This document shows, one piece after another, positions 44,727 through 52,821 of a stretch of 64,000 nucleotides of DNA. Each line of letters opens with the position of its first letter. Position 1 is the first letter of the stretch. Under the pieces are notes generated by a model, which saw only the letters and a list, made by a program, of their open reading frames with translations, was not told where the DNA came from and searched no databases. This DNA is from Umezawaea sp049997955 (lineage in GTDB: Bacteria; Actinomycetota; Actinomycetes; Mycobacteriales; Pseudonocardiaceae). The DNA is taken from NCBI GenBank assembly GCA_049997955.1, contig JAEBDY010000012.1, positions 186,001 through 250,000 of the forward strand, read 5' to 3'. A program made the position numbers and the translations under genes.

Positions 44727-45476
44727 ATGAGCATCGGGCGGGACCAGCGGTTGGCGGACACGTTCGTGTCGTTGGCCGACACCCTGGTCGCGGACTTCGA
44801 CGTGCTCGACTTCCTCGGCCTGCTCACCGAGCGGGCGGTGGAGCTGCTGGAGGTCGACGCCGCCGGGGTGATCCTGTCCGACCAGCGCGGCGGCTGGCGG
44901 CCCGCGGCCGGGTCTTCCGAGCACGCCGACCTGGTGGAGGTGTTCGCCGCGCAGACCCGGCAGGGACCGTGCCTGGACTGCGTGCGGACCGGTGTCGTGG
45001 TCGTCAGCGCGGACCTGGTCGCCGACGAGGGACGGTGGCCGCTGTTCGCGCCCGCCGCGGTGAGCGCGGGGTTCCAGGCCGCGACGGCGGTGCCGATGCG
45101 GCTGCGCGACGAGGTCATCGGGGCGTTGACGCTGCTGCACGCCGAACCGGTGGCCATCGAGGAGTCCAGCATCGCGCTGGGGCAGGCGTTGGCGGACATC
45201 GCCACCATCGGCATCCTGCAACAACGCGCCGTCTACCGCGAAGAGGTCGTCTTCGAGCAGTTGCAGGCCGCGCTGCACCACCGCACCGTGGTCGAACAGG
45301 CCAAGGGCGTGCTGGCCGAGCTCGGTGGGCTGGACATGCACCAGGCCTACACCCTGCTGCGCGACTACGCCCGCACCCACCGGCGGCGCCTGTCCGACGT
45401 CGCTCGGGACGTCGCCACGGGTGCCCTGGACACGGCCGGGATGATCTCCTGGAACGCCGAGGCGCGCCTGCCGTGA
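44727..45476 (+). CDS. GAF-ANTAR domain protein 2
   Basis: 249 residues. The GAF domain runs from about 20 to 165 (FLGLLTERAVELLEVDAAGV, QGPCLDCVRTG, VPMRLRDEVIGALTLL). ANTAR covers about 180-240 (TVVEQAKGVLAELGGLDMHQ, LLRDYARTHRRRLSDVARDV). It shares long stretches with copy 3 (LADTLVADFD, CVRTG, PMRLRD, IATIGILQ), so the two arose by tandem duplication. Its stop overlaps the start of copy 3 (GTGA). Confidence 0.93.
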   Translation: MSIGRDQRLADTFVSLADTLVADFDVLDFLGLLTERAVELLEVDAAGVILSDQRGGWRPAAGSSEHADLVEVFAAQTRQGPCLDCVRTGVVVVSADLVADEGRWPLFAPAAVSAGFQAATAVPMRLRDEVIGALTLLHAEPVAIEESSIALGQALADIATIGILQQRAVYREEVVFEQLQAALHHRTVVEQAKGVLAELGGLDMHQAYTLLRDYARTHRRRLSDVARDVATGALDTAGMISWNAEARLP

Positions 45477-46267
45477 CCGTGAACCGCGGCGCTGGACGCG
45501 TGCGGCTCACGCCGCCGACCGGAAGCGGCACCGCGACCAGCCGGGAACAGCGGGTGTCGCGCGCGTTCGTCGAGCTGGCCGACACCCTGGTGGCCGATTT
45601 CGACATCGCGGACTTCCTGGACGTCCTCACCCAGCGCTGCATCGAGCTGCTGGACGTGTCGGCGGCCGGGGTCGTCCTGAGCGATCCCGGCGGCGGCCTG
45701 AGCGTGGTGGCGACCTCGTCTCAGCGCGCCGAGTTGCTGGAGCTGTTCGCGGTGCAGACCGGGAACGGGCCGTGCGTCGACTGCGTCCGCACCGGCCTCC
45801 CCACCGGCTGCGACGACCTGACCGGTGAGGACCAGCGGTGGCCGGGGTTCGCCGCCGCCGCTCGCGAACGCGGTTACCGGGCTGTGCGGGCGTTGCCGAT
45901 GCGGCTGCGCGACCAGACGGTCGGTGCGCTGAGCCTGCTCGGCACCGCACCGGGCGCCTTGGACGACGATCGAACCCACCTGGGGCAGGCGCTGGCCGCC
46001 GTCGCCACCATCGGGATCCTGCAACACCGCACCATCGAGCACGGCGACCGGATCACCGGCCAGTTGCAGACCGCGCTCACCAGCCGCGTCGTGATCGAAC
46101 AGGCCAGAGGGGTGCTCGCCGAGCGCGGCGGACTGTCCGTGGACGACGCGTTCAGCGCGTTGCGCGGCTACGCGCGCGCCAACAGCCGCCCGCTCACGCC
46201 GCTGGCACTGGCCGTGGTGGAGGGCACCGTCGACCTCGACGCGGTCCTGGCGGGCCGGAGGTCGTAG
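45473..46267 (+). CDS. GAF-ANTAR domain protein 3
   Basis: 264 residues from GTG 45473, translationally coupled to copy 2. The first 28 residues are an extra basic N-terminal segment. GAF about 35-180 (DFLDVLTQRCIELLDVSAAG, NGPCVDCVRTG), ANTAR about 195-255 (RVVIEQARGVLAERGGLSVD, LRGYARANSRPLTPLALAVV). Same duplication as copy 2. RNA-binding antitermination is inferred from the domain. Confidence 0.93.
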   Translation: MTVNRGAGRVRLTPPTGSGTATSREQRVSRAFVELADTLVADFDIADFLDVLTQRCIELLDVSAAGVVLSDPGGGLSVVATSSQRAELLELFAVQTGNGPCVDCVRTGLPTGCDDLTGEDQRWPGFAAAARERGYRAVRALPMRLRDQTVGALSLLGTAPGALDDDRTHLGQALAAVATIGILQHRTIEHGDRITGQLQTALTSRVVIEQARGVLAERGGLSVDDAFSALRGYARANSRPLTPLALAVVEGTVDLDAVLAGRRS

Positions 46268-46461
46268 GACCTCCGCGCAGCGATCCACCCGGTATTGGGC
46301 GAGCCGGAATTCACCTGGACGAGTTCACGAAATTCGAGGCGCCGGTTCCGGCGAGGGGTACGATCACGTTGTCCTAACGCCGGGAGCGCCTTGACCCCGC
46401 CCTCACGACGATTCACCGCTTTCGTGAGTAGTTGATCACCCCGTGTCGTGAGCGTGCCGCC

Positions 46462-46995
46462 GTGACCCGCACAGCGGACGGAGTGGTCGACCGGGAGTCG
46501 ACCGTGGCATCTCCTGGATATGACGCGACCCGCGAAACCCGCCGTGTGCAGACCTGGAACGGGGACTCGGCGTCGCCCGCGCGAACGTTCCAGTCGGAAG
46601 CGGTGCCCTCATCACGCCTGTCGCTCGAAGCCGCTGCCGAAGAGTCGTCACGGCTGGCCATCGTCGTCCTGCACAGCAACCAGGCCCTGGTGCTGGCCAT
46701 CGCCGGGAGCATCGACCGGGACACGGCGCCGCGCCTGCGGCGTGCCCTCGAACTGGCCCTGGTGACGTCTCCCAGGCTGGTGGTGGTCGACCTGTCGGCC
46801 GTGCGGCTCCTCGCCTGCGCCGGGCTGTCGGTGCTGGTCGCCGCGCACCTGCTGGCCGAGGACCGGACCTGCCTGCGAGTGGTGGCGGACAGGCGGGCGA
46901 CGCGTCGCCCGCTGGTGTTGACCGGCGTCGACCGGTGCCTGTCCGTCTGCCGGACTCGCGCCGAAGCGTTGGCCGAGCCCCTTCTCGGCCGTTAG
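46462..46995 (+). CDS. STAS domain protein (anti-sigma factor antagonist-like)
   Basis: 177 residues from GTG 46462 (TTG 46432 also open). The first 75 residues are unlike any domain. Residues about 80-170 are a STAS fold (QALVLAIAGSIDRDTAPRLR, LVVVDLSAVRLLACAGLSVL). The phosphorylation site normally reads DSSG; here it is ACAG, so the regulatory Ser is absent. It may antagonise an RsbW-type kinase without phospho-control or be a non-switching partner. It lies between the ANTAR genes and the sigma factor, close to sigma-B-type stress genes. Confidence 0.8.
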   Translation: MTRTADGVVDRESTVASPGYDATRETRRVQTWNGDSASPARTFQSEAVPSSRLSLEAAAEESSRLAIVVLHSNQALVLAIAGSIDRDTAPRLRRALELALVTSPRLVVVDLSAVRLLACAGLSVLVAAHLLAEDRTCLRVVADRRATRRPLVLTGVDRCLSVCRTRAEALAEPLLGR

Positions 46996-47043
46996 CCGAC
47001 TGGTCCCGCCCGTGAGTTCGCGTCGAAATCGGAGGTGCTGTTC

Positions 47044-47133
47044 ATGACGGCGATGGGCGACGCCGGACGTCACCGGGAGGTGGCGGTGGACCTCGGTGGA
47101 ACGTCCCTCGTGGACTCCGGTGCGGTCCGATGA
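47044..47133 (+). CDS. 29-residue micro-ORF coupled to the sigma factor gene
   Basis: 29 codons from ATG 47044, with GGAGG 9 bases upstream, a better ribosome site than that of the sigma factor itself. Its TGA (47131-47133) overlaps the sigma factor ATG (47130) as ATGA. The second half (VAVDLGGTSLVDSGAVR) resembles the DSxG core of a STAS domain, so it may be a relic of an anti-anti-sigma gene, or simply a leader peptide. Function is not known. Confidence 0.5.
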   Translation: MTAMGDAGRHREVAVDLGGTSLVDSGAVR

Positions 47134-47711
47134 GCGTCGGACCGGGCGGCGGTTCGTCGCCCGATGACCTGCTCGTCGCTGCCGGCAGAGGGGACGCGCA
47201 CGCGTTCGGGCTGTTCTACGACCGGGTGGCGGGGACGATCACGGGTTTCGTCCGCACGATGCTCGGCGACCCCGTCAGTGCCGACGAGGTCACCCACGAG
47301 ATCCTCGTCGAGGTGTGGCGGACCGCTGGTCGCTACTCGCCCGCCCAGGGCGAGGCGGTCGCGTGGGTCATGGCTCTCGCACGCCTGCGAGTGGTCGATC
47401 GGCTCTCCTCGGCATCCGGCGTCGCACCCCCGGTCGACGTCCGGCCGGACCGCGCGTTCGCCGACGCGCCGCCCGGCTGCGGAAACCGTGGTCGGGTCCT
47501 CGAAGGGATGGCCCGGTTGCCCCGGTCGCAGCGAGAGGTCCTCCTGCGGGTCCACGACCAGGGGCAGACGTTCCACGACATCGGCCGAGCACTGCGCATC
47601 TCCGCCTCCGCGGCGAGGGTGCTGGCGCGCGGCGGCATGACCCGGCTGCTCGACATCCTCGCCTCGTCCGAGGAGACCGGTCGAGGGGACGTCCGGACAC
47701 CGTCGAGTTGA
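47130..47711 (+). CDS. ECF-type RNA polymerase sigma factor (SigK-like)
   Basis: 193 residues. Region 2 is at about 15-85 (AFGLFYDRVAGTITGFVRTM, ADEVTHEILVEVWRTAGRYS). Region 4 at about 125-180 (LPRSQREVLLRVHDQGQTFH, DIGRALRISASAARVLARGG) is recognisable though the recognition helix is atypical. No zinc-containing anti-sigma gene follows, unlike SigK-RskA pairs. Translation probably depends on the overlapping micro-ORF. Confidence 0.88.
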   Translation: MSVGPGGGSSPDDLLVAAGRGDAHAFGLFYDRVAGTITGFVRTMLGDPVSADEVTHEILVEVWRTAGRYSPAQGEAVAWVMALARLRVVDRLSSASGVAPPVDVRPDRAFADAPPGCGNRGRVLEGMARLPRSQREVLLRVHDQGQTFHDIGRALRISASAARVLARGGMTRLLDILASSEETGRGDVRTPSS

Positions 47712-47717
47712 GCGCGG

Positions 47718-48938
47718 TCAGAACCAGTGCAGGCAGTGCGGGGGGCGTTCGGCGCGGAAGAGGGCGTCGGCGAGGGCGGCCGCACCCCGGTGGTGGGCCC
47801 GGACGTGCCCGGCCCGCACGAGCGTGCTCGGGGCGGTGCCGCCGAGGTAGACCGAGCCCAGGTCGCTCACGTCCATGGACAGGTCGGGCTCCCGGTCCGT
47901 AGGGACGCAGTCGGCCTTGCCGTCCCGGACGGTCAGCAGGTAGCGGCCGTGCTCGCCGAGGACCGGGTCGTCGACGTCGAGGACGAGCTCGCCGTCGGTG
48001 GACCAGCCGCGCGCGGTCAGCGCGCGCGGGACGTCCAGCAGCCGCACCCAGAGCCAGTCGGAGTCGTCGCCCACCTGGCCCGCGCGGAAGTCCGCCAGCT
48101 GCCAGCGCAGCGGGTGCTCGGGCGGGAAGTGCTTGAACACGACCTCGGTGACCAGGTCGTGCCCGATCAGGAACCGGGCCAGGGCCGTGAAGGCTGCGTC
48201 GGTGGTGGCGATGGTCTCGTCGACCGTCAGGGTGCGGGGATCGCCGACCGAGTAGCTGGCGTACCCGTCCGGGACGCCGTCGGCGTCCCGGTGCACGGCG
48301 ACGTAGCGCGACGCCTTGGAGATCGGGGGCTGCCCCGCGCCCAGGGCCCACCAGCGGTGCGGACGGGACAGCGCGCCGGGCTGCGCGCGGCGGTACCGGT
48401 CGTAGACCTCTTCCAGGACCTCGCCGCACTCGGCGCGCCGCACCAGCTCGACCGAGCCGGTCACCGGATCGCCCGCCGTCGCGCTCGCACGGGGGAGGGC
48501 GAAGGCGGCCTGGTGGCGCGTCACCGTCAGCTGCCGCGTGTAGGTCGCCGGTCCGTAGCCGAACCTGCGGTAGATCAGGGCCTCGGAGGACAGCAGCACC
48601 GAGAGGATCTCCCCTCGGGCCCGCAGGTCGGCGAGCTGGTGCCGCATCATCGCGCTGAGCACGCCCTGGCGCCGGTGCGAGGGCAGGACGCCGACGACGG
48701 TCACTCCCGCGGCCGGGACGAGGACCCCGCCGGGCAGGGTGAGTTCGAAGGAGTACGCGCCCGCGGTGCCGACGGGCCGCCCGTCCGCCGTCGTGGTGAT
48801 CAGGCAGCGGTCCATCTCGAGCGCCGACCACCAAGCCCCGCCGCCCTCGGCAGGGGGATCCGGGAAGCGCCCGAGCGCGGCGTAGAACGTCTCGACGAGG
48901 ACGTCGAGATCCTGGTCGGTCGTGGGGCGGATCTCCAT
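47718..48938 (-). CDS. Eis-like GNAT N-acetyltransferase
   Basis: 406 residues. The N-terminal GNAT fold has the acetyl-CoA loop VTVVGVLPSHRRQGVLSAMM (RRQGxx). A middle GNAT-like domain and a C-terminal sterol-carrier-like domain follow, ending HCLHWF. The free C-terminal Phe carboxylate is the catalytic base in Eis of Mycobacterium tuberculosis. Eis enzymes acetylate amines, including aminoglycosides. It is convergent with the sigma factor gene, 6 bp apart. Confidence 0.92.
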   Translation of the reverse strand: MEIRPTTDQDLDVLVETFYAALGRFPDPPAEGGGAWWSALEMDRCLITTTADGRPVGTAGAYSFELTLPGGVLVPAAGVTVVGVLPSHRRQGVLSAMMRHQLADLRARGEILSVLLSSEALIYRRFGYGPATYTRQLTVTRHQAAFALPRASATAGDPVTGSVELVRRAECGEVLEEVYDRYRRAQPGALSRPHRWWALGAGQPPISKASRYVAVHRDADGVPDGYASYSVGDPRTLTVDETIATTDAAFTALARFLIGHDLVTEVVFKHFPPEHPLRWQLADFRAGQVGDDSDWLWVRLLDVPRALTARGWSTDGELVLDVDDPVLGEHGRYLLTVRDGKADCVPTDREPDLSMDVSDLGSVYLGGTAPSTLVRAGHVRAHHRGAAALADALFRAERPPHCLHWF

Positions 48939-49137
48939 CGCTGCCTTCCCGAGGTGCCGGCACCACGACCCGTGGTGCTCCGCACAGTGCAGCGTCGACC
49001 CGCGACAAGATCAAGCGAATTACGGTCGGTCACAGCACGGCCCGGCGGTTCAGCCGATCGGTGCAACCGGGTACCGCGCCGGTGGAACTGGCGCCGCCGT
49101 GGGAACAAACGAGGCATGGCGACTGTTACCGCAGGGT

Positions 49138-49578
49138 ATGTCGGACGAAACTGTGGCACTCAGCCCCACCACGTGGGTGCAGGACCAGACGAAGACGATC
49201 CTGGAGACGGGGACCACCGAGGGCATCAAGATCCTGGGAGCGCCGATCGTGCTGCTGACGCTGCGCGGCGCGAAGACCGGCGCGTTGCGCTACACGCCGG
49301 TGATGCGCGTGGAGCACGAGGGTCGGTACGCGGTCGTGGCCTCCAAGGGCGGTGCCGCCGAGCACCCGACCTGGTACTACAACATCAAGGCGCACCCCGA
49401 GTTCGCGCTGCAGGACGGGACCGTGACGAAGACCTACGCCGCGCGCGAGATCGAGGGCGACGAGCGGGCCGAGTGGTGGGAACGCGCCGTGGCGGCCTTC
49501 CCGTCCTACGCCGAGTACCAGACGAAGACCGACCGCCAGATCCCGGTGTTCGTGCTGGAGCCGAAGCAGAACGCCTGA
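49138..49578 (+). CDS. Deazaflavin (F420)-dependent oxidoreductase, Ddn family
   Basis: 146 residues from ATG 49138. The order TTGALRYTPVMRV-like core (AKTGALRYTPVMRVEHEGRY), VVASKGGAAEHPTWYYNI and DRQIPVFVLEP is diagnostic for the Ddn/Rv3547 family, which uses reduced F420 on quinones or nitro compounds. Actinomycetes make F420. A 24-bp hairpin follows. It may protect menaquinone or other quinones from oxidants. Confidence 0.92.
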   Translation: MSDETVALSPTTWVQDQTKTILETGTTEGIKILGAPIVLLTLRGAKTGALRYTPVMRVEHEGRYAVVASKGGAAEHPTWYYNIKAHPEFALQDGTVTKTYAAREIEGDERAEWWERAVAAFPSYAEYQTKTDRQIPVFVLEPKQNA

Positions 49579-49607
49579 CCATCCGCTGAGGTGGACCTCC
49601 CGGCAAG

Positions 49608-49660
49608 CCGAAGACGGGCGGGTGCGCGGTCACGTCGACCGCGCACCCGCCCGTCTTCGG
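49608..49660. terminator. Very strong hairpin terminator
   Basis: A perfect 24-bp stem (49608-49631 with 49637-49660) around a 5-nt loop ACGTC, 29 bp after the Ddn-like stop. It can work in both directions. Confidence 0.9.
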
Positions 49661-49690
49661 GTGAACCGCGGAGCGGCGGCCGTTCGGTCT

Positions 49691-49820
49691 TCAGCGCCTC
49701 GTCGCGCAGCGCCGCGAACAAGGTGCCCGAGCCGCAGTCCGCGTCCAAGATCCGCCTCCCGGCGACCTCGTCCGCGCGGGACCTCCACGCCGTCTCGATC
49801 TGCTTCCGGGAGCGTGAGTA
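49691..49820 (-). pseudogene. Remnant of a SAM methyltransferase
   Basis: About 43 codons on the minus strand: QIETAWRSRADEVAGRRILD, then ADCGSGTLFAALRD. This is motif I of a class I methyltransferase (usual ILDAGCGSG). It runs straight into the terminator hairpin, with no rest of the gene. The start side has no upstream family sequence either. Confidence 0.55.
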
Positions 49821-49853
49821 GGGTCGAATCGGAGCCCACGAGCGGAGGACCAC

Positions 49854-50000
49854 GTGAAGCGGAACATCAGCTGCCCCTGCGGTGAGCGGATCACCGGTCA
49901 GGACGAGGACGACCTGGTGACGAAGACCCAGCAGCACCTCAAGGAGAACCACCCCGGCCACGACTACTCCCGCGACGAGATCCTCTTCATGGCGTACTGA
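49854..50000 (+). CDS. DUF1059 family small protein
   Basis: 48 residues from GTG 49854, with GGAGG 5 bases upstream. CPCGERITGQDEDDLV, then QQHLKENHPGHDYS with the terminal region (DEILFMAY), is the DUF1059 layout: a CxC and HxxxxHPGH arrangement suited to one metal ion. Function unknown. Too short for a routine length cut-off. The 230 bp to the next gene show nothing. Confidence 0.85.
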   Translation: MKRNISCPCGERITGQDEDDLVTKTQQHLKENHPGHDYSRDEILFMAY

Positions 50001-50230
50001 GCGACCGGAACGCGCCGTCGAGGTGCGCACTGAGGCGGCTCGACGGCGGGTGTGCGGGCGGTGGGTGGCTCGGTCGCGTTCCACCCGCCGCCTGGTCCAC
50101 CGGTTCGGTCGGCGTTCGACACCCCCTCGCATGGCGACAATCCGTTGGTACGTGCCCGGATCGCCGCTGTTGCCGTCGCCCTGGCGTTCGTAGCGTCAAG
50201 GCGACGGATTGATCTTCAGGGCGGAGTGCG

Positions 50231-51004
50231 ATGAGCGGCGAGATGTGGGCGGCCGGACGTGTCGGTCGACGAGAACTGCTGGGGCGCGGGGCGAAGGTCG
50301 CGGTCGGCGTGGGCGTGCTGGGCATCGGGGTGTCGTCCGCGCAGGTGGCGGTGGCGGCTCCCGAAGCGGGTGACGCCCTGACGCGGTCGGGGATCCCGGA
50401 CGGCCCGGTGGCGCGCGAGGCGATGCGCCTGGCTCGGGAGGCGTCGTCGGAGACGCTGTTCAACCACGTGATGCGGACCTACCTGTACGGCGTGCTGCTG
50501 TTCGAGCGGCCCGGTGTGCGCTTCGACCGCGAGATGCTGTTCGTGGCGTGCATGCTCCACGACCTCGGGCTGGTCGAGCGGTACAGGAGCCCAGCGGAGA
50601 GGTTCGAACTCGACGGTGCCGACGCGGCCGCGCGCTTCCTGCGGGAACGCCGTGTGTCGGCGGAGCGGGTCGACCTGGTGTGGGACGCCATCGCCCTGCA
50701 CACCAACGTTTCCATCGCGGTGAGGAAGCGGCCGGAGATCGCGGCGGTCGCGGCGGGCGCCGTGCTGGACGTGGCGGGGCAAGGGCTCGACCGGGTGGAT
50801 CCCGGCGCGGTGGCGGAGGTGCTGGCCGCCTACCCGCGCCTGGGGTTCAAGGAGGACGCGGTGCGGACCATGGTGGAGTTGTGCCGCACGAAGCCCATGG
50901 CCCAGTTCGCGCACCCGTTCGTGGAGGTCGGCCGTCGCCACATCCCCGGCTTCGCGGTGCCGACCATCGAGGACGCCGTGAACGCGGCGCCGTTCGCCGA
51001 GTAG
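50231..51004 (+). CDS. HD domain phosphohydrolase-like protein, Tat-exported
   Basis: 257 residues. The N-terminus has a twin-arginine type leader (GRRELLGRGAKVAVGVGVLG) ending in an AAPEA site near residue 45. The HD domain follows: FNHVMRTYLYG (first His) and CMLHDLGLVERY (HD), then AIALHTN with a further His. This set is like the cyanamide hydratase-like/HDIG proteins. Export of an HD enzyme by Tat is somewhat unusual and fits metal loading before export. Substrate unknown. Confidence 0.85.
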   Translation: MSGEMWAAGRVGRRELLGRGAKVAVGVGVLGIGVSSAQVAVAAPEAGDALTRSGIPDGPVAREAMRLAREASSETLFNHVMRTYLYGVLLFERPGVRFDREMLFVACMLHDLGLVERYRSPAERFELDGADAAARFLRERRVSAERVDLVWDAIALHTNVSIAVRKRPEIAAVAAGAVLDVAGQGLDRVDPGAVAEVLAAYPRLGFKEDAVRTMVELCRTKPMAQFAHPFVEVGRRHIPGFAVPTIEDAVNAAPFAE

Positions 51005-51018
51005 CCGCGCTGCCGAAG

Positions 51019-51051
51019 CGGGTGGTGGTGTCCGTGCGGCACCACCACCCG
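51019..51051 (+). terminator. Hairpin terminator after the HD gene
   Basis: A 12-bp stem (CGGGTGGTGGTG and complement), 9-nt loop, 15 bp past the stop. The rest of the 399-bp gap to 51403 shows no gene. Confidence 0.7.
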
Positions 51052-51403
51052 TGACGGCGTGTGGTCGGTGGACGCAGGGCCGCCGGAGGCGTCGAGGGCC
51101 AGCAGGGTGATGCCCGGCAGCGACGTGCCGGTGGGCGCGGTTCCACCCACCTGATCGGATGAACCGCGGAAGTCGCTGGAACCAACGGGGCCGCGCCCAC
51201 GACTCCCTCCACGTCAGCCGCCGTGCGAGCGGTTCGACCTCCGGACGCCACCGCGCGTCCGGCCCCGTCACGTCGCTCCGGTCCGCCTCACCGGCCACCG
51301 GTTCGACGTCACGGGTTCCGCTGCCGACGTGTCGGTGGTGCGGAGCCCGCGTTCCGCACCACCGATCGCCGAGTACCACCCACCCGCCCGCCGCGGGACG
51401 CGG

Positions 51404-52255
51404 TCACCCGTCGGACGTCGTCCACTCGGCCGCGTGGTCCCGGACGAACTCGGCGAAGGTGCGGGGTGGGCGGCCGGTCAGGTCCAGCACCGCGGTGCTG
51501 ACCAGGTCTTCCCGACCGGCCTCGATGCCGGCTTCCACGGCGGCGAGTGCGGTCGCGAACGCGGCGGGCATGCCAGCCGCCCGGTAGGCGGCCGCCAGCT
51601 CGTCGCTCTCGACGCGCAGCACCCGGATCGGCAGGCCGGTGCGGGCGGTGATGATCGCCGCCGCCTCCGGGTAGCTCAGCGCTCTCGGGCCGGTGAGCAG
51701 GTGGTCGCTCCGGTCGCCGTGGTCGGAGGTGGTGAGCAGCGCGGAGGCGGCGGCCGCGATGTCCCGCGTGTCGATCCAGCCCAGCCTGCCCGCGCCTGCC
51801 GCGGTGCGGATCTCGCCGTGGCACCGGATCCGCTCGCCCAGCGGGTGCGGGCGCAGGAAGTTCTGCATGAAGCCGGACGGGCGCAGCACCACCCACCCCG
51901 GTCGGTCCCGCACCCGCGCGGCCAGTTCCAACGCGCCAGGGGTGTTCGGCGGCACGATGGCGGAGCCGAGCAGCATTACCCGGCGCACGCCGAGGCGCTC
52001 CGCCTCGGCGAGGAACGGTCCGACCAGCGGCATCGGGTCCACGGTGAGCGGCGGGGGCACGAGGTAGACCCGGTCCACTCCGCGCAGCGCGACCGGGTGG
52101 GTGGCCGGGTCGTGCCAGTCGAACCGGACCGCGTCGGGATCGCCGACCGGAGGGGTTCGGCCCGCCACCCTGACCGGCACACCTTTCCCGCGCAGCAGTG
52201 CTGTCAGCGCGCTCCCGGTCTTCCCGGTGCCGCCGGTGATCAGCACGCCGGTCAT
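51404..52255 (-). CDS. NmrA-like NAD(P)H-binding oxidoreductase
   Basis: 283 residues. VLITGGTGKTGSALTALL is the dinucleotide loop; WVVLRPSGFMQNFL and DTRDIAAAASALL are typical of NmrA/azoreductase-like proteins; it ends DLTGRPPRTFAEFVRDH. The start overlaps the NTF2-like stop (ATGA), so it is second in a two-gene operon. The XRE-MmyB regulator is divergent and probably controls it. Substrate unknown; such pairs often detoxify quinones. Confidence 0.88.
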   Translation of the reverse strand: MTGVLITGGTGKTGSALTALLRGKGVPVRVAGRTPPVGDPDAVRFDWHDPATHPVALRGVDRVYLVPPPLTVDPMPLVGPFLAEAERLGVRRVMLLGSAIVPPNTPGALELAARVRDRPGWVVLRPSGFMQNFLRPHPLGERIRCHGEIRTAAGAGRLGWIDTRDIAAAASALLTTSDHGDRSDHLLTGPRALSYPEAAAIITARTGLPIRVLRVESDELAAAYRAAGMPAAFATALAAVEAGIEAGREDLVSTAVLDLTGRPPRTFAEFVRDHAAEWTTSDG

Positions 52256-52686
52256 CGGGTGGCCGGCGCGGCGAGGAGTTCGGGCAGCGTGCCCGCCGCC
52301 GAGGCGGCGGCCAGCGGGTTCCAGTAGTCCCGGCAGCGGGTGATCAGGCCGTCCTCGGTGGTGATCACCGTGATGTAGTCCAACCGGTAGGGCTCACCGG
52401 TGCGCACCGTGCGGCCGTGAGCGGTGAACTCCACCACGATGGTGTCCGGCCGTTCGGTGTGGTGCACGGTGCCCGCCGACACCTCCTGCACGTCCATCAG
52501 GTCCGGGTAGCCCGCCAGGTAGTCGCGGACGGCCTCGCGGCCGACCAGCCGCCTCGGCGAGGCTCCTGCGGCGAACGGGAACTCGACTGTGCCGTGCTCC
52601 GCCCACAGGTCGGCGACGGCGTCCATGTCCTTGGCCAGCAGCAGGTCCAGCAGGTGGCGGAACGTTTCCTCGGGGGTGCGTGGCAC
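52252..52686 (-). CDS. NTF2-like/SnoaL-like protein
   Basis: 144 residues from GTG 52686, with GGAGG 6 bases upstream. TPEETFRHLLDLLLAKDMDA, then AEHGTVEFPFA and GREAVRDYLAG, give the NTF2-like fold. It is first in an operon with the NmrA-like reductase (ATGA overlap) and divergent from the XRE regulator across 135 bp. It probably binds or isomerises the substrate used by the reductase. No catalytic residue can be named. Confidence 0.85.
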   Translation of the reverse strand: MPRTPEETFRHLLDLLLAKDMDAVADLWAEHGTVEFPFAAGASPRRLVGREAVRDYLAGYPDLMDVQEVSAGTVHHTERPDTIVVEFTAHGRTVRTGEPYRLDYITVITTEDGLITRCRDYWNPLAAASAAGTLPELLAAPATR

Positions 52687-52821
52687 GGCGGTCCTCCAGC
52701 GTCGGGCGGGATGTGCGGCCACACCAGGTTGGGCGCCGGGGCCGTCGTCGCGGAACAGCCGGGTGAGCCCCGGACCACCGGTCCGTGGCTGGGTCGGGTG
52801 CCGCCGTGCCACCCTGGCCGG

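Noticed and set aside
49069..49074. GGGTAC as a third sigma-B minus-10, before the Ddn-like gene
   Set aside because: No GNNT element at 14-16 bp spacing upstream.
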